Shown: one piece after another, positions 23,020 through 32,159 of the stretch | How the letters are laid out: each line of letters starts with the position of its first letter | Numbering within the stretch: the first letter of the stretch is position 1 | Assembly: GCA_947632515.1 (NCBI GenBank) | Contig: CANRPO010000005.1 | Coordinates: 62,001 to 126,000 of the forward strand | DNA length: 64,000 nt | Origin: an uncultured Lachnospiraceae bacterium | GTDB lineage: Bacteria; Bacillota; Clostridia; Lachnospirales; Lachnospiraceae | Direction: 5' to 3' | The notes under the pieces: model-generated | Databases searched by the model: none | What the model was told of the DNA's origin: nothing | Seen by the model: only the letters and a program-made list of their open reading frames with translations | Program-made: the position numbers and the translations under genes

Positions 23020-23586
23020 ATGGCGCTTTATAAAAAACTGGATTTATGGAGCGTATGGGACAGTTTGGAGGAAATAGTAGACTGCTACTGTGATGCACCG
23101 GAAAAAAATAGCCAATATTGGGACTTTTACAGCGATCAGATAAACGAAATGGGAATTTTGGCGGCTGATATGCTGGAAGAGCTGCAAGGGCTGAAAGATA
23201 AAATATGGTATAAGTTGCCGGCTAAAAAACTGGAATTTTATAGGGACGACGGAGAGAAAAGCACGCCGGCGGGTATATCATGGTTTAATACGGCTGCCTG
23301 TCTGCTATCTGATACTGACATGGTGGCGCTGCTGGAAAGCGAGGGTAAATATTTGGATTACGGCGAGGCAGCAGAGGAAAAGAAAAAGAGAATTAAAGTT
23401 ATGGGAAGGCTGACAAAAGATCAGCAAATGTGGCTTTATACAGAGGTTATAGGATTTATAACCAGGTATCTGGAATTACGGGCCGCATACGAAACCATAA
23501 CGGCAGTTATAAGAGAACTGGAATATCACCAGTCCTTTGTTATAGGGAAAGACGGAGTTATAGTGCCGGATGCGGCGTATCTATAA
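23020..23586 (+). CDS. Uncharacterised protein
   Basis: 188 residues, AAAGAGAGGTAGTAGAAA upstream. A helical protein with aromatic-rich N-terminus (LDLWSVWDSLEEIVDCYC) and a basic middle. No recognised domain. Flanked on both sides by the repeated hairpin, suggesting the flanking genes were assembled as units. Confidence 0.6.
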   Translation: MALYKKLDLWSVWDSLEEIVDCYCDAPEKNSQYWDFYSDQINEMGILAADMLEELQGLKDKIWYKLPAKKLEFYRDDGEKSTPAGISWFNTAACLLSDTDMVALLESEGKYLDYGEAAEEKKKRIKVMGRLTKDQQMWLYTEVIGFITRYLELRAAYETITAVIRELEYHQSFVIGKDGVIVPDAAYL

Positions 23587-23599
23587 CAAATAAAAAAGA

Positions 23600-23637
23600 G
23601 TTGTCGGGGCGGGTACAACATGCCTGCCCCGGATCGG
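23600..23637 (+). repeat. Intergenic GC-rich hairpin, copy 2
   Basis: TTGTCGGGGCGGG-TACAACATG-CCTGCCCC. Compared with copy 1 one stem pair is weakened to G-U while another is gained, so pairing is kept. Confidence 0.65.
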
Positions 23638-23646
23638 AGGGAAAAG

Positions 23647-24354
23647 ATGAGTTATTATTTGGATTTAACTGTAATGCAGGCACCGCGGAAAGATCTGCTT
23701 AATACAGCGAGCCGTATTATGGACTGGTACAGAACCGAGGAAAATGCACAGAATTATCTGAAAGAGGTATTTCGTGGTGCACCGTCCATGCGATTTAGGC
23801 GGGATATACATACGAAAGAAGACGTGCGGAAAATCAGAAGAGCTGATGCTGAATGGATTTATCATGTTCTCAATTTCCATTTTATTCTGTACAGGGAAAT
23901 GAATCTGATCGCACTGGTGGGAGAGTTGCCTGAAGGTTTAGTTTTACCCGAAGGTGTTAAGTCCACTGTTCTTGGTTTCCAGAACAGCACGGATCAGGAT
24001 TACTCTCTTACCGGTTGGCTGGATCTTCCTGTACTGAGGAAATATGTCTTTGAGATGACGGGGTTCCATTCCAAAAAGGAATGTCTGACATCGGATAAGC
24101 AATACAATGCTGCCAACAGCGAAGAGGGGTATGAACTTCGCAGTCGTGTATATGAAAAGATGGAAGAATTACTGCATATCAGGGACTATCTGTATAGAAA
24201 AACCAATGAATCATTTACGATTTTCACTTTGAATGCGGTATATGAATCGGTTTATGCGTACAAATTGGCAGACTTTCTTCATTGTTTTCTGAAGGAAAAA
24301 GGCGAATACAACTATGTGATGGAGGAAAATAACGATGGGAAAAATGTCGATTAA
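23647..24354 (+). CDS. Uncharacterised protein
   Basis: 235 residues from the ATG at 23647 (GGAGGGAAAAG upstream). It contains NLIALVGELPEGLVLP and TVLGFQNSTDQDYSLTGWLD, patterns I associate with hypothetical proteins of clostridial plasmids and phages, without known function. The end overlaps the next gene by 20 bp. Confidence 0.65.
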   Translation: MSYYLDLTVMQAPRKDLLNTASRIMDWYRTEENAQNYLKEVFRGAPSMRFRRDIHTKEDVRKIRRADAEWIYHVLNFHFILYREMNLIALVGELPEGLVLPEGVKSTVLGFQNSTDQDYSLTGWLDLPVLRKYVFEMTGFHSKKECLTSDKQYNAANSEEGYELRSRVYEKMEELLHIRDYLYRKTNESFTIFTLNAVYESVYAYKLADFLHCFLKEKGEYNYVMEENNDGKNVD

Positions 24355-24883
24355 AAGAACAATCAACGGCGTGGAACATGAGTTTGAGCTGACAGAAGAG
24401 GAGATTTACCGTGTGTATCTGGCACAGATGCATGAGAATGACACTGAGGATTGTGACGAGTTTCTTGACTCAGTTGAGGATCTGATGAATCTGCTGACAA
24501 TTCATCTCGACAGGAGCGATAAAGCATATGAGAATTTCCTGTCCAGCATGGCAGACTGTTATAGGGAAAATGTAAATAACGGTATGGCAATGGGAGAACC
24601 GGAGACATTCGAGACTTCCTTTTGGAATGCGTTTTCCTTAATTGAATGTCATGTTGATGTGGCTGAAAATTCGTATGTCGTGGAGAACATGTTTCGGTAT
24701 GGGTATACGTGGAACGGCATGATTCCCATGAGTAGTGCCGCTGCGCGTGAGCTTTTCGGGAAGTTTACGATATACGCTCTCTATACCGATGGTTCCGAGG
24801 CAGAAGTGACTGACAAGGACGACGTAGAGGATGGCGTCATGTACGGCGTACATCTTGAGGATTGGAATAGACCTTTCAAATAA
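24335..24883 (+). CDS. Uncharacterised acidic protein
   Basis: 182 residues, GGAGGAAAATAACG before the ATG. It begins IKRTINGVEHEFELTEEEIYRVY, a layout seen in small plasmid proteins in which a beta hairpin precedes a helix. Acidic throughout, no catalytic motif. Translationally coupled to the preceding gene. Confidence 0.65.
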   Translation: MGKMSIKRTINGVEHEFELTEEEIYRVYLAQMHENDTEDCDEFLDSVEDLMNLLTIHLDRSDKAYENFLSSMADCYRENVNNGMAMGEPETFETSFWNAFSLIECHVDVAENSYVVENMFRYGYTWNGMIPMSSAAARELFGKFTIYALYTDGSEAEVTDKDDVEDGVMYGVHLEDWNRPFK

Positions 24884-24958
24884 ATGTCACTTAGATCCGT
24901 GCTTATGTTCATTCAGAACGGTTGTTTGTATAAAGCGGTTAGGAAAGAGGGTGGTTAA

Positions 24959-25141
24959 ATGACCAACTTTGAGAAGATAAAGTCCATGAGCATAGAGGAA
25001 ATGGCGGTGCTATTGGCGGACGAGATACCGCATGGAGATTGTTGTAATTGTTGGCTATACTGCGGATGTATAGATACCAAAAAACTAGACACTGATTGCC
25101 AAAACGCTTGGCTGGAATGGCTTGAAAGCGAGGTGGAGTAA
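24959..25141 (+). CDS. Small Cys-rich phage-type protein
   Basis: 60 residues. It opens TNFEKIKSMSIEEMAVLLAD and holds a Cys cluster DCCNCWLYCGC. This is a common small protein of Firmicutes phages and prophages; the cysteines suggest metal binding. It ends exactly where the next gene begins. Confidence 0.75.
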   Translation: MTNFEKIKSMSIEEMAVLLADEIPHGDCCNCWLYCGCIDTKKLDTDCQNAWLEWLESEVE

Positions 25142-25345
25142 ATGCAACTAACAAAACAGAACGCGCATTTGTATGAAGGAAAGACATTAGACGCACATAG
25201 GCGTATATTTCAGAATTATCCTCTGACAGTAAAGCGAAATGGGCTTGGTGAATTGATGTATGTTGATACAACTGACACATATATACGCATTCCAGATGAA
25301 AATGATATGGTTAATGCGGTTTACTTTGATTTTGTGGTTGGATAG
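25142..25345 (+). CDS. Small uncharacterised protein
   Basis: 67 residues starting directly after the stop of the preceding gene. It contains YEGKTLDAHRRIFQNYPLTV and a beta-rich tail. No ribosome site of its own is needed if re-initiation occurs. Function unknown. Confidence 0.6.
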   Translation: MQLTKQNAHLYEGKTLDAHRRIFQNYPLTVKRNGLGELMYVDTTDTYIRIPDENDMVNAVYFDFVVG

Positions 25346-25355
25346 GAGGAATTAA

Positions 25356-25505
25356 ATGCAGAACCTGAACATAGCGCAAGCGAAAGCAATAGAGCGAAAA
25401 AACAAGGAACGGCTTCTGAAAGTCAATTCGAATCTTAAAGATGTGGTGGTCAAGAAACCGGTAAAGAAAAGATACAGTGCAAGACTAGGAGAAGTTCTTA
25501 CATAA
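25356..25505 (+). CDS. Small basic protein
   Basis: 49 residues, ideal ribosome site AGGAGGAATTAA. Very basic and helical (NIAQAKAIERKNKERLLKVN, then VVVKKPVKKRYSARLGEVL). Probably a small nucleic-acid-binding protein; last gene before a terminator. Confidence 0.55.
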   Translation: MQNLNIAQAKAIERKNKERLLKVNSNLKDVVVKKPVKKRYSARLGEVLT

Positions 25506-25537
25506 GGACGATCTCCCGGCAATTTTATAACCATGAG

Positions 25538-25566
25538 TCCCCTGCCACCCGGCAGGGGATTTTTTG
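25538..25566 (+). terminator. Intrinsic terminator
   Basis: CCCCTGCC-accc-GGCAGGGG followed by ATTTTTT. Confidence 0.9.
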
Positions 25567-25621
25567 TTGCTTTTTTTTCATTTTATGATACGATAGACCT
25601 ACAAATTGTATACTATACAAT
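25567..25621 (+). promoter_or_regulatory. Promoter and operator of topoisomerase III
   Basis: A weak promoter TTGCTT-N16-TACGAT (25567-25594) is followed by the perfect palindrome ATTGTATACTATACAAT (25605-25621) over the likely transcription start. The same palindrome lies at the same distance from the promoter at 44541. It differs only in the centre base from the palindromes over the class B -10 boxes. Confidence 0.7.
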
Positions 25622-25644
25622 ATATTCCAGAAAGGAGCCTCAAA

Positions 25645-28095
25645 TTGAAAAAACTGATCATTACAGAGAAACCCAGCGTAGCCCGGCAGTTTGCAAGCGC
25701 CCTTGGCGTCACAGGCAAGCATAACGGTTATATAGAGAACGATTCCTACATAATAACATGGTGTATCGGCCATCTTGTCACCATGTCATACCCGGAAGTA
25801 TATGATCCGGCATTGGGAAACTGGAGTCTGGACACGCTACCGTTTCTGCCGCGTGAATATAAATATGAAGTCATTCAAAACGTCCGGGCACAGTTTAACG
25901 TGGTAAAGGAGTGCCTGAACCGTAAGGACGTGGGTGTTATTTACAATGCAGGAGATTCCGGGAGAGAAGGAGAGTATATCCAGCGCCTTGTATACCGCAT
26001 GGCAGGATGGAACAGACAGGCGAAGATGAAACGCGTCTGGATTGACTCGCAGACGGATGACGCCATCCGCTGTGGCATACGGGACGCCAGAGACGCGTCC
26101 GAATATGACCGGCTGACAGATGCGGGCTATATGCGGGCGATAGAGGATTATGCCATTGGTATAAACTTTTCCCGCGCGCTGTCCTGCAAGTTTGGCTACG
26201 AGTATAACCGAAAGATCAAATCCACAAAATTCAAGCCGCTCAGTGTCGGTCGTGTAATGACCTGCGTACTCGGGATGATCGTGGACAGGGAGCGGGAAAT
26301 CAGGAACTTCAAGCCGACGCCGTTCTTCAGGATCGACGCGGATGCAGGCTTTATCTGCCACTGGAAAGCCGTGGAAACCTCTGCTTTCTATCAAAGCCCG
26401 CTGTTGTATGATGATTCCGGCTTTAAGCGTAAAGAGGATGCGGTCAGACTGGCTGCGGGACTCATGCAGGATAAGCGTCTGGCTGTCCTTCATGTGCAGA
26501 AAAAACAGGAAAAGAAAGCGGCTCCGTTACTTTATAACCTGGCGGAACTGCAGAATGAGTGTTCCAGGCGGTTTAAAATAAGCCCCGACAAAACCCTGGA
26601 AGTGGCGCAGGCGTTGTATGAAGGGAAACTCACCACCTATCCCAGAACGGACGCCCGTGTGTTATCCTCCGCGGTAGCCGTGGAGATCGGGAAGAATATC
26701 AAAGGGCTTTTATATATGGGCCATAAAGCGGAAAACGCGCAGGAAATTCTTCAAAAGGGCTGGTACAGGGACATCAGGAAGTCTAAATACTGTGATGATA
26801 AGAAGATCACGGACCATTATGCCATCATTCCGACAGGCCAGGGGGACGTCTCCGGGCTGGATGAACTGCAGACTCAGATATATCATCTGATCGTTGAGCG
26901 GTTCTTGTCCATCTTTTATCCTGCGGCGGAGTATGAAAAGGTTGAAGTTGAGCTGGTTCATGCGTGCAGAGAGAAATTCTATGCCTCCGAAAAGAATCTG
27001 ACGGCACCGGGGTATCTGGCCGTTACGGGCTATGAAGATAAGGAACGGAATGAAACGCTCGCAGCTGTACGGGAGAAAACCATTCTCCCGGCCACCTTTG
27101 TCGTGAGGGACTCCCGGACATCTCCGCCCAAACGTTATACCACCGGAAGTCTGATTCTTGCCATGGAGAACGCCGGAAATCTGATTGAGGATGAGGATTT
27201 ACGGGCGCAAATCAAAGGCAGCGGCATCGGAACCTCCGCTACCAGGGCAGAAATCATAAAAAAGCTGGAGAAAAACGGTTATATCACCGTAAACGGAAAG
27301 TCACAGGCGGTATCTGCACATCCGGACGGAGAAGTTCTGTATGACATCGTCGAGGAGAATTTGCCGAAATTACTGTCCCCCCGAATGACGGCCAGTTGGG
27401 AAAAAGGTTTGGCGCAGATAGAAAGCGGAGAGATCACCGGGGAACAATACCGGGACACTCTGTACAAATACATCTCGGACAGCATAGAGAGTATCAAAAG
27501 CAAGCAGGCCGAACAGCAGATGCCGGACGAAAGCCTCGGGATTGTCGTAGCAGACTGCCCTTTCTGCGGCGGGGAGATTGTCACCACCCGGTTCGGGATC
27601 GGCTGCAACAACTATAAAACAAAGGGCTGCAAATTTGCTCTGTCAAAGGATATGTTCGACAAAATGGGGCAGGAGCAGTTTGAAAAGCTGATCGCCGGGG
27701 AAAAGACGGATCCGGTAGACGGTCTGATCTCCAAAAAAGGAAAGCCTTTCAGCGCATCCTTCTTTCTGAAAGATGGGGAAGTGAAGATGGAGTTTCCCGG
27801 AATGGAAAACCAGTCGGAAATGGAAGAAACCTCCTTAATCTGTCCGCGGGACAAGTGTAAGAAGGAAGGAAAAACTTTGATCCGATACGGGAAAATGCTG
27901 AAATGCGGCTGCGGATATTCAATCTTTACCACTGTGGGCGGCCGGAACGGAAAGGATCTGTCCGACAGCGAAATGGAAAAACTGCTTTCCGGCGAGACGA
28001 TACATGTGGACGGGCTGATTTCCAAAAAGGGAAAACGGTATTCTGCGGATGTTAAGATGAAACGCGGCGGAAAACTGGAAATGATTTTCCCGTAA
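25645..28095 (+). CDS. topB: DNA topoisomerase III-like (type IA)
   Basis: 816 residues from a TTG start at 25645, chosen because AAAGGAG is correctly spaced and the family begins with KLIITEKPSVARQFA. The Toprim motif reads AGDSGREGE (usually DxDREGE), so the first acidic residue is shifted or replaced. The active-site Tyr lies in LTTYPRTDARVLS. After the core (about 640 residues) come a zinc-ribbon-like module (DCPFCGGEI...GIGCNNYKTKGC) and two copies of a 45-residue repeat containing VDGLISKKGKPFSA. TopB-like enzymes decatenate DNA and occur on conjugative elements and large plasmids. The operator upstream implies control together with DUF4317. Confidence 0.92.
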   Translation: MKKLIITEKPSVARQFASALGVTGKHNGYIENDSYIITWCIGHLVTMSYPEVYDPALGNWSLDTLPFLPREYKYEVIQNVRAQFNVVKECLNRKDVGVIYNAGDSGREGEYIQRLVYRMAGWNRQAKMKRVWIDSQTDDAIRCGIRDARDASEYDRLTDAGYMRAIEDYAIGINFSRALSCKFGYEYNRKIKSTKFKPLSVGRVMTCVLGMIVDREREIRNFKPTPFFRIDADAGFICHWKAVETSAFYQSPLLYDDSGFKRKEDAVRLAAGLMQDKRLAVLHVQKKQEKKAAPLLYNLAELQNECSRRFKISPDKTLEVAQALYEGKLTTYPRTDARVLSSAVAVEIGKNIKGLLYMGHKAENAQEILQKGWYRDIRKSKYCDDKKITDHYAIIPTGQGDVSGLDELQTQIYHLIVERFLSIFYPAAEYEKVEVELVHACREKFYASEKNLTAPGYLAVTGYEDKERNETLAAVREKTILPATFVVRDSRTSPPKRYTTGSLILAMENAGNLIEDEDLRAQIKGSGIGTSATRAEIIKKLEKNGYITVNGKSQAVSAHPDGEVLYDIVEENLPKLLSPRMTASWEKGLAQIESGEITGEQYRDTLYKYISDSIESIKSKQAEQQMPDESLGIVVADCPFCGGEIVTTRFGIGCNNYKTKGCKFALSKDMFDKMGQEQFEKLIAGEKTDPVDGLISKKGKPFSASFFLKDGEVKMEFPGMENQSEMEETSLICPRDKCKKEGKTLIRYGKMLKCGCGYSIFTTVGGRNGKDLSDSEMEKLLSGETIHVDGLISKKGKRYSADVKMKRGGKLEMIFP

Positions 28096-28118
28096 AAATG
28101 GTCTTATGTTGAGAAATG

Positions 28119-28187
28119 ATATGTCAATATATATGGGCGCGTGTCCATACATATTGACATATTTTTGTTATATTGTATAATATACAA
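28119..28187 (+). promoter_or_regulatory. Inverted repeat plus class B promoter
   Basis: A long inverted repeat (ATATGTCAATAT with ATATTGACATAT, continuing to TATGG/CCATA) spans 28119-28162 and contains the -35. TTGACA 28154-28159, TATAAT 28176-28181. The perfect palindrome TTGTATAATATACAA covers 28173-28187. Confidence 0.75.
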
Positions 28188-28250
28188 AAAGGAGGAAGTG
28201 TTATTAATGATTTCTTGATTCATATAAGGATTTTTTAACGGAGGTATGGA

Positions 28251-28535
28251 ATGGGTGATTTAATCAGTAGAGGTGAAGTGTTAAAGGAAATAGATGAAAA
28301 TGGTTATGTGAATTGCAAGGATCAAAAAGACTTTTCCGCAAATTGCCGAATAGACAAAATCCGTCAGAATGTTGTTGAAATGCCTACTGCCTTTGACGTT
28401 GACAAGGTTATTGCGGAGTTGGAAGATTTGGACGTTTTTTTTGACAATGATAATTTTTCCAGAAACAACGAGCCAATGTTACTCAGGCGAGAGGTTTTGG
28501 AACTTCTAAAAAAACACCTATATCGTCCGATTTGA
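28251..28535 (+). CDS. Phage-type small protein (DLISR family)
   Basis: 94 residues beginning MGDLISRGEVLKEIDENGY, with EMPTAFDVDKVIAELEDL in the second half. This start (DLISRxxVLKxI) followed by PTAxDVDKVxxELE is one of the commonest small hypothetical proteins of clostridial phages. Function unknown. First gene after a class B promoter, with a long leader of about 65 nt. Confidence 0.8.
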   Translation: MGDLISRGEVLKEIDENGYVNCKDQKDFSANCRIDKIRQNVVEMPTAFDVDKVIAELEDLDVFFDNDNFSRNNEPMLLRREVLELLKKHLYRPI

Positions 28536-28640
28536 ATCTGAAAAAGGATATTGGTTTCCGGGAAAGTAACGAATCTGTTACGGTGATCGGAAATATCCAC
28601 GAATCGGAAGAAAAATTCAGGAAAACGGGAGGCGTAAGGA

Positions 28641-28970
28641 ATGTATCATGTTTTATATCTTGATCAGGACGGTGATTTGAGTGCTGCGGCTGCAACAGAA
28701 ATCTACATGGCGAATGCACCGGAAAAAGAAATCCGGAAAATGAAAGCCGAGGATATATGGTTCAAACAAAAAAGTAACGGAAATGAGGGGACGCCAAAAA
28801 CAATTTATTTTCATCTGCCCCAATTTAACGATGAGTATTTTTGTGTATACCACTTGGATTTGTCCTCCGCGAATATTGGCTATACGAAGATGGAAAATCA
28901 GATCAGATGGGCCTTTGAGCATGGCAGACTGGATCTGACGCCGTATGGAATCTGTATTCCGGACGAATAA
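28641..28970 (+). CDS. Uncharacterised protein
   Basis: 109 residues with GGGAGGCGTAAGGA upstream. It has a beta-rich start (MYHVLYLDQDGDL) and middle (KTIYFHLPQFNDEYFCVYHLDL). No family recognised. Its AT-rich composition resembles the genes at 31-36 kb. Confidence 0.6.
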   Translation: MYHVLYLDQDGDLSAAAATEIYMANAPEKEIRKMKAEDIWFKQKSNGNEGTPKTIYFHLPQFNDEYFCVYHLDLSSANIGYTKMENQIRWAFEHGRLDLTPYGICIPDE

Positions 28971-29033
28971 AAACCATGCTATGATCCGGCAGAGCCGGAT
29001 AAAAATAAAAATATATTCAAGGAGGTTAAAAAA

Positions 29034-30515
29034 ATGTCAACAATCTTAAACTTTTCATTTCACGGGCCGATTTCAGTGATCTGCATTGCGCTCCTGCTGA
29101 TACTTTTGCTGCTGATTATATTCTCCAGCTATGTAAAGGCGGCGCCTAATACGGCGATCATCATCTCGGGTTTCCGGAAAGAACCCAGGGAACTGATCGG
29201 GAAAGCGGGAATCAGGATCCCATTTCTGGAGCGGCTTGACACGCTGTCCTTAGAGCTTATCCCCATTGACGTGAAGACCAGTTCTTCCGTACCAACGGCG
29301 GATTACATCAATATCATGGTAGATTCTGCCGTCAACGTACAGATCGGCAAGGACAAGGATTTGCTCGGGCTTGCCGCGAAGAACTTCTTGAACCAGAAAC
29401 CGGAATATATCGCGCAGATCGCCAGGGAGGTCCTGGAAGGCAATATGCGTGAGATCGTGGGTCAGATGGCGTTGCGCGATATGGTCAGCAACCGTCAGAA
29501 ATTTGCCGAACTGGTGAAGGAGAACGCCGCACCCGACCTTGGCGCTATGGGTCTGGTGATCGTCAGTTTCAACGTGCAGAACTTCACGGACGGCGAGCAT
29601 GTTATCGAAAACCTCGGTGTCGATAACGTAGTCGCTATATCCAAATCGGCGGCCGTTTCCCGTGCGAACAGCGAGAAGGAGATCAAAATCGCGCAGGCGT
29701 TGGCGGATCAGGAGGCAAACGAGGCCCGTATGAAGGCAGATAAGGACATTGCGGAAAAACAGAATGCCCTGGAAGTAAGAAGAGCGGAATTAAAGCTGCA
29801 GGAAGATACCAAGAAGGCAGAGGCGGATGCGGCTTATAAGATCGAGGAGCAGAAACAGCGTAAGTTCATCGACATTGCGTCACAGGAGGCGGATATTGCC
29901 AAACAGGAGAAAGAGGCGGAACTGCAGAGACAGAAAGCGCAGGTAAAAGAGCAGTCCCTTACGGCTGAAGTGCGTAAGCAGGCTGAGGCGGACAGATATG
30001 CGGCCCAGCAGGCAGCGGAGGCGGAAAAATACAGGAAACAACAGGAGGCAGAGGCGATCAAAGCCATGGGAGAGGCAGAGGCAGAGGCTATCCGGGTAAA
30101 AGGACAGGCGGAGGCAGAGGCAATCAGGGCTAAGGGTATCGCTGAGGCCGAGGCTATGGAACAGAAAGCCCTGGCATACCAGAAGTACAACGATGCAGCC
30201 GTGACACAGCTTGTTTTTGAACAGCTGCCGGCCATAGCGGAGGCCATAGCGAAACCCATAGCTGCCATTGACAAGGTAACGGTCATCGACGGCGGATCCG
30301 GAGAGGGCGGTGTGGCCCAGGTGGGCGGCTATACACCCGCAGTTCTGGCAAAAGTGATCGAATCCGTAAAGGAAACCACGGGATTTGATCTGCGGGAGGT
30401 CATGAAAGCGGGCACATACGATGCCAAGGTAAACAAAAATGTACATTATGAGGGAGATCCCCTGGTCAGCGTAGATACGCAACAGGCTCCTGCGGCAGAG
30501 ACACCCGCAGAATAG
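29034..30515 (+). CDS. Flotillin/SPFH-domain protein
   Basis: 493 residues. A single N-terminal membrane segment (ISVICIALLLILLLLIIFSS) is followed by an SPFH (band 7) domain (about 45-200) and a long Ala/Glu/Lys-rich coiled coil (about 205-400, with repeated QAEAEAIR-type units), as in FloT/YuaG. The Gly-rich C-terminal part is also flotillin-like. Flotillins form scaffold assemblies that organise membrane proteins and fluidity. With PspA at 9.4 kb this is a second membrane-maintenance protein on the element. It has a strong AAGGAGG ribosome site. Confidence 0.92.
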   Translation: MSTILNFSFHGPISVICIALLLILLLLIIFSSYVKAAPNTAIIISGFRKEPRELIGKAGIRIPFLERLDTLSLELIPIDVKTSSSVPTADYINIMVDSAVNVQIGKDKDLLGLAAKNFLNQKPEYIAQIAREVLEGNMREIVGQMALRDMVSNRQKFAELVKENAAPDLGAMGLVIVSFNVQNFTDGEHVIENLGVDNVVAISKSAAVSRANSEKEIKIAQALADQEANEARMKADKDIAEKQNALEVRRAELKLQEDTKKAEADAAYKIEEQKQRKFIDIASQEADIAKQEKEAELQRQKAQVKEQSLTAEVRKQAEADRYAAQQAAEAEKYRKQQEAEAIKAMGEAEAEAIRVKGQAEAEAIRAKGIAEAEAMEQKALAYQKYNDAAVTQLVFEQLPAIAEAIAKPIAAIDKVTVIDGGSGEGGVAQVGGYTPAVLAKVIESVKETTGFDLREVMKAGTYDAKVNKNVHYEGDPLVSVDTQQAPAAETPAE

Positions 30516-30543
30516 CATGAAAACATGAAAGAAAGGAGTCCGC

Positions 30544-30567
30544 GGGGACTGGAATTGATTCAGTCCC
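30544..30567 (+). terminator. Hairpin between flotillin and thermonuclease
   Basis: GGGGACTG pairs with CAGTCCCC around GAATTGATT; only a weak T-run follows, so termination would be partial. Confidence 0.5.
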
Positions 30568-30582
30568 CATTGCTTTAAGGTG

Positions 30583-31449
30583 ATGGGTATTCCTGCGCGA
30601 GCGAAATTTATGAAACGAAAGATCTGGCTTATATTTTTTCCCATACTCGTGATTCTTGGCGTTTATATGCTGACACATGCAGGCGCCGGAGTGTCCATGC
30701 AGACCGAGGACGGATATGATACCGTCGCGGAATACGAAAGTGATGCCTCTTTATTTTCGGAATTTGGCAAGGATCTGAAACACTTTTTCACTATTGGAGC
30801 GGATCTGTTTCGCGTAATTGGCGGAGGAGAATCCAGGTTTGACAATGGTATCGCTGCATTAACGGGTGGTGAGGACATCGACGCTGTCGGAGAAACTGCG
30901 TCCATGGAGGAGCCGGAAGAGAATGCGGATGCCATTCGGGAAAGCGCTCCGACTACGGTTGCCGAGCAGATGGCAGAGAAAAAGGCAGACTCTTCCGTGC
31001 AGCTTGTTAAAGCGTCCGTTGATCGGGTGGTGGATGGCGATACCTTTTATGCCTTCATAGGGGAGACTGAGTTGAAAATTCGTCTGATCGGTGTAGATAC
31101 GCCGGAATCGGTTCACGCGGATGATTCTAAAAACACTGTATGGGGCACCTATGCAAGCGATTATACCAAAACCATCCTGCAGGAGGGAACAACGGTATAC
31201 CTGGAATATGACGAGGAGCCGACAGACAAATACGGCCGGACACTGGCTTATGTCTGGCTTTCTGAAGATACCTCAGACTTTGGGAACATGCTGAATGCTG
31301 TGCTTGTTCGTGACGGATACGCCTATGACAAGATGTTTCGGCCTAATGTCAAATATGCTGATCTGTTTGAAAAACTGCGGATCTCTGCACAGGATAGCGG
31401 GACAGGGCTGTGGGCTGACGAAGGATTCGCGGCATTGTGGGAGGGATAG
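30583..31449 (+). CDS. Membrane-anchored thermonuclease (SNase)
   Basis: 288 residues from ATG 30583 (GTG 30580 also possible). A basic start and one hydrophobic segment (IWLIFFPILVILGVYML) anchor it outside; residues about 35-150 form an acidic linker; the C-terminal 140 residues are a staphylococcal-nuclease domain. Catalytic signature visible: VDGDT, IRLIGVDTPE (Arg, Asp, Glu) and DKYGRTLAYVW (second Arg). SNases degrade DNA and RNA in a Ca-dependent way. A surface-bound form could process incoming or competing DNA. Confidence 0.9.
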   Translation: MGIPARAKFMKRKIWLIFFPILVILGVYMLTHAGAGVSMQTEDGYDTVAEYESDASLFSEFGKDLKHFFTIGADLFRVIGGGESRFDNGIAALTGGEDIDAVGETASMEEPEENADAIRESAPTTVAEQMAEKKADSSVQLVKASVDRVVDGDTFYAFIGETELKIRLIGVDTPESVHADDSKNTVWGTYASDYTKTILQEGTTVYLEYDEEPTDKYGRTLAYVWLSEDTSDFGNMLNAVLVRDGYAYDKMFRPNVKYADLFEKLRISAQDSGTGLWADEGFAALWEG

Positions 31450-31506
31450 ATGGTCGTTGCTGAGAGCGGAAAACGGCATTTCCTGTAAAAAGGGGAGGTT
31501 TGCTCC

Positions 31507-31656
31507 ATGGATGATAACGTTCTGCTGATCTTTCTTTTTATGGTGGGCGTGGGCGGGATCCTGATGGCATGTGATAGATTTTGGATCGGGTTTGGCGGTG
31601 TTATTGCAGCCTTAGTATATATTTCGGTCAAGTTATGGTCTTTCTGCGCTGCATGA
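31507..31656 (+). CDS. Small membrane protein, 49 residues
   Basis: ATG at 31507 with GGGGAGG upstream; 49 codons to TGA. Two short hydrophobic stretches (VLLIFLFMVGVGGILMA, then FGGVIAALVYISV). No family. Ends 38 bp before the next gene. Confidence 0.5.
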   Translation: MDDNVLLIFLFMVGVGGILMACDRFWIGFGGVIAALVYISVKLWSFCAA

Positions 31657-31694
31657 TCGACCCAACAGCAATATGGAAAATGAAAGGTAAAAAT

Positions 31695-32147
31695 ATGTTC
31701 AAAGCAGGCTGTATTATATTTTTAATCTTTGCGATATTCTCGATCAATTCAGGAGTTGATAATTTTTCTCGCCGGAAAGTAAAAAAAGGTTGTTGCGCCT
31801 TTATAGTCTTTTTTGGTGTCTGCGTGCTCTTTTTCAGTATCTTAAATAAAGCAAATTTTGTTCCGGATTATGAAATAAAGAGTTTAGGTTCTGCTCAGGA
31901 GTGGTGTGAAGATCAGTCCGTAAAAGTGGAATCCGCAGATATGACAAAAGATCTGATACATTCTCTTCCTATTTACATTATTTGGGGAGTATTTGTCTTT
32001 ATTGATACTGTTGTTTTGATGTACAGCTATCATAATTCAAGCGTAACTAAGAATGAGGTTTGTTTATATTTTTCAAATCTTGGCTGTTTCGTATTTTCTA
32101 TGTTGATAATGGGAATAAACTATTCCGCCTTAACGGCATGGAAATAA
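31695..32147 (+). CDS. Membrane protein, cassette copy 1
   Basis: 150 residues from the ATG at 31695 (GAAAGG upstream); the in-frame ATG at 31680 is an alternative. Four hydrophobic segments and a middle segment VPDYEI...VKVESADMTKDLI. The gene at 33442 encodes a related segment VPDQYEI...AKVESADDMTVDLV after two membrane helices, and both are followed by a zinc-ribbon membrane protein. Thus the two gene pairs are duplicated cassettes. Function unknown. Confidence 0.65.
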   Translation: MFKAGCIIFLIFAIFSINSGVDNFSRRKVKKGCCAFIVFFGVCVLFFSILNKANFVPDYEIKSLGSAQEWCEDQSVKVESADMTKDLIHSLPIYIIWGVFVFIDTVVLMYSYHNSSVTKNEVCLYFSNLGCFVFSMLIMGINYSALTAWK

Positions 32148-32159
32148 AGGAGGATAAAT

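Noticed and set aside
29834-30644. Long minus-strand open frames opposite the flotillin gene
   Set aside because: They are shadows of the repetitive Ala/Glu-rich coding sequence; no ribosome site or sensible composition.
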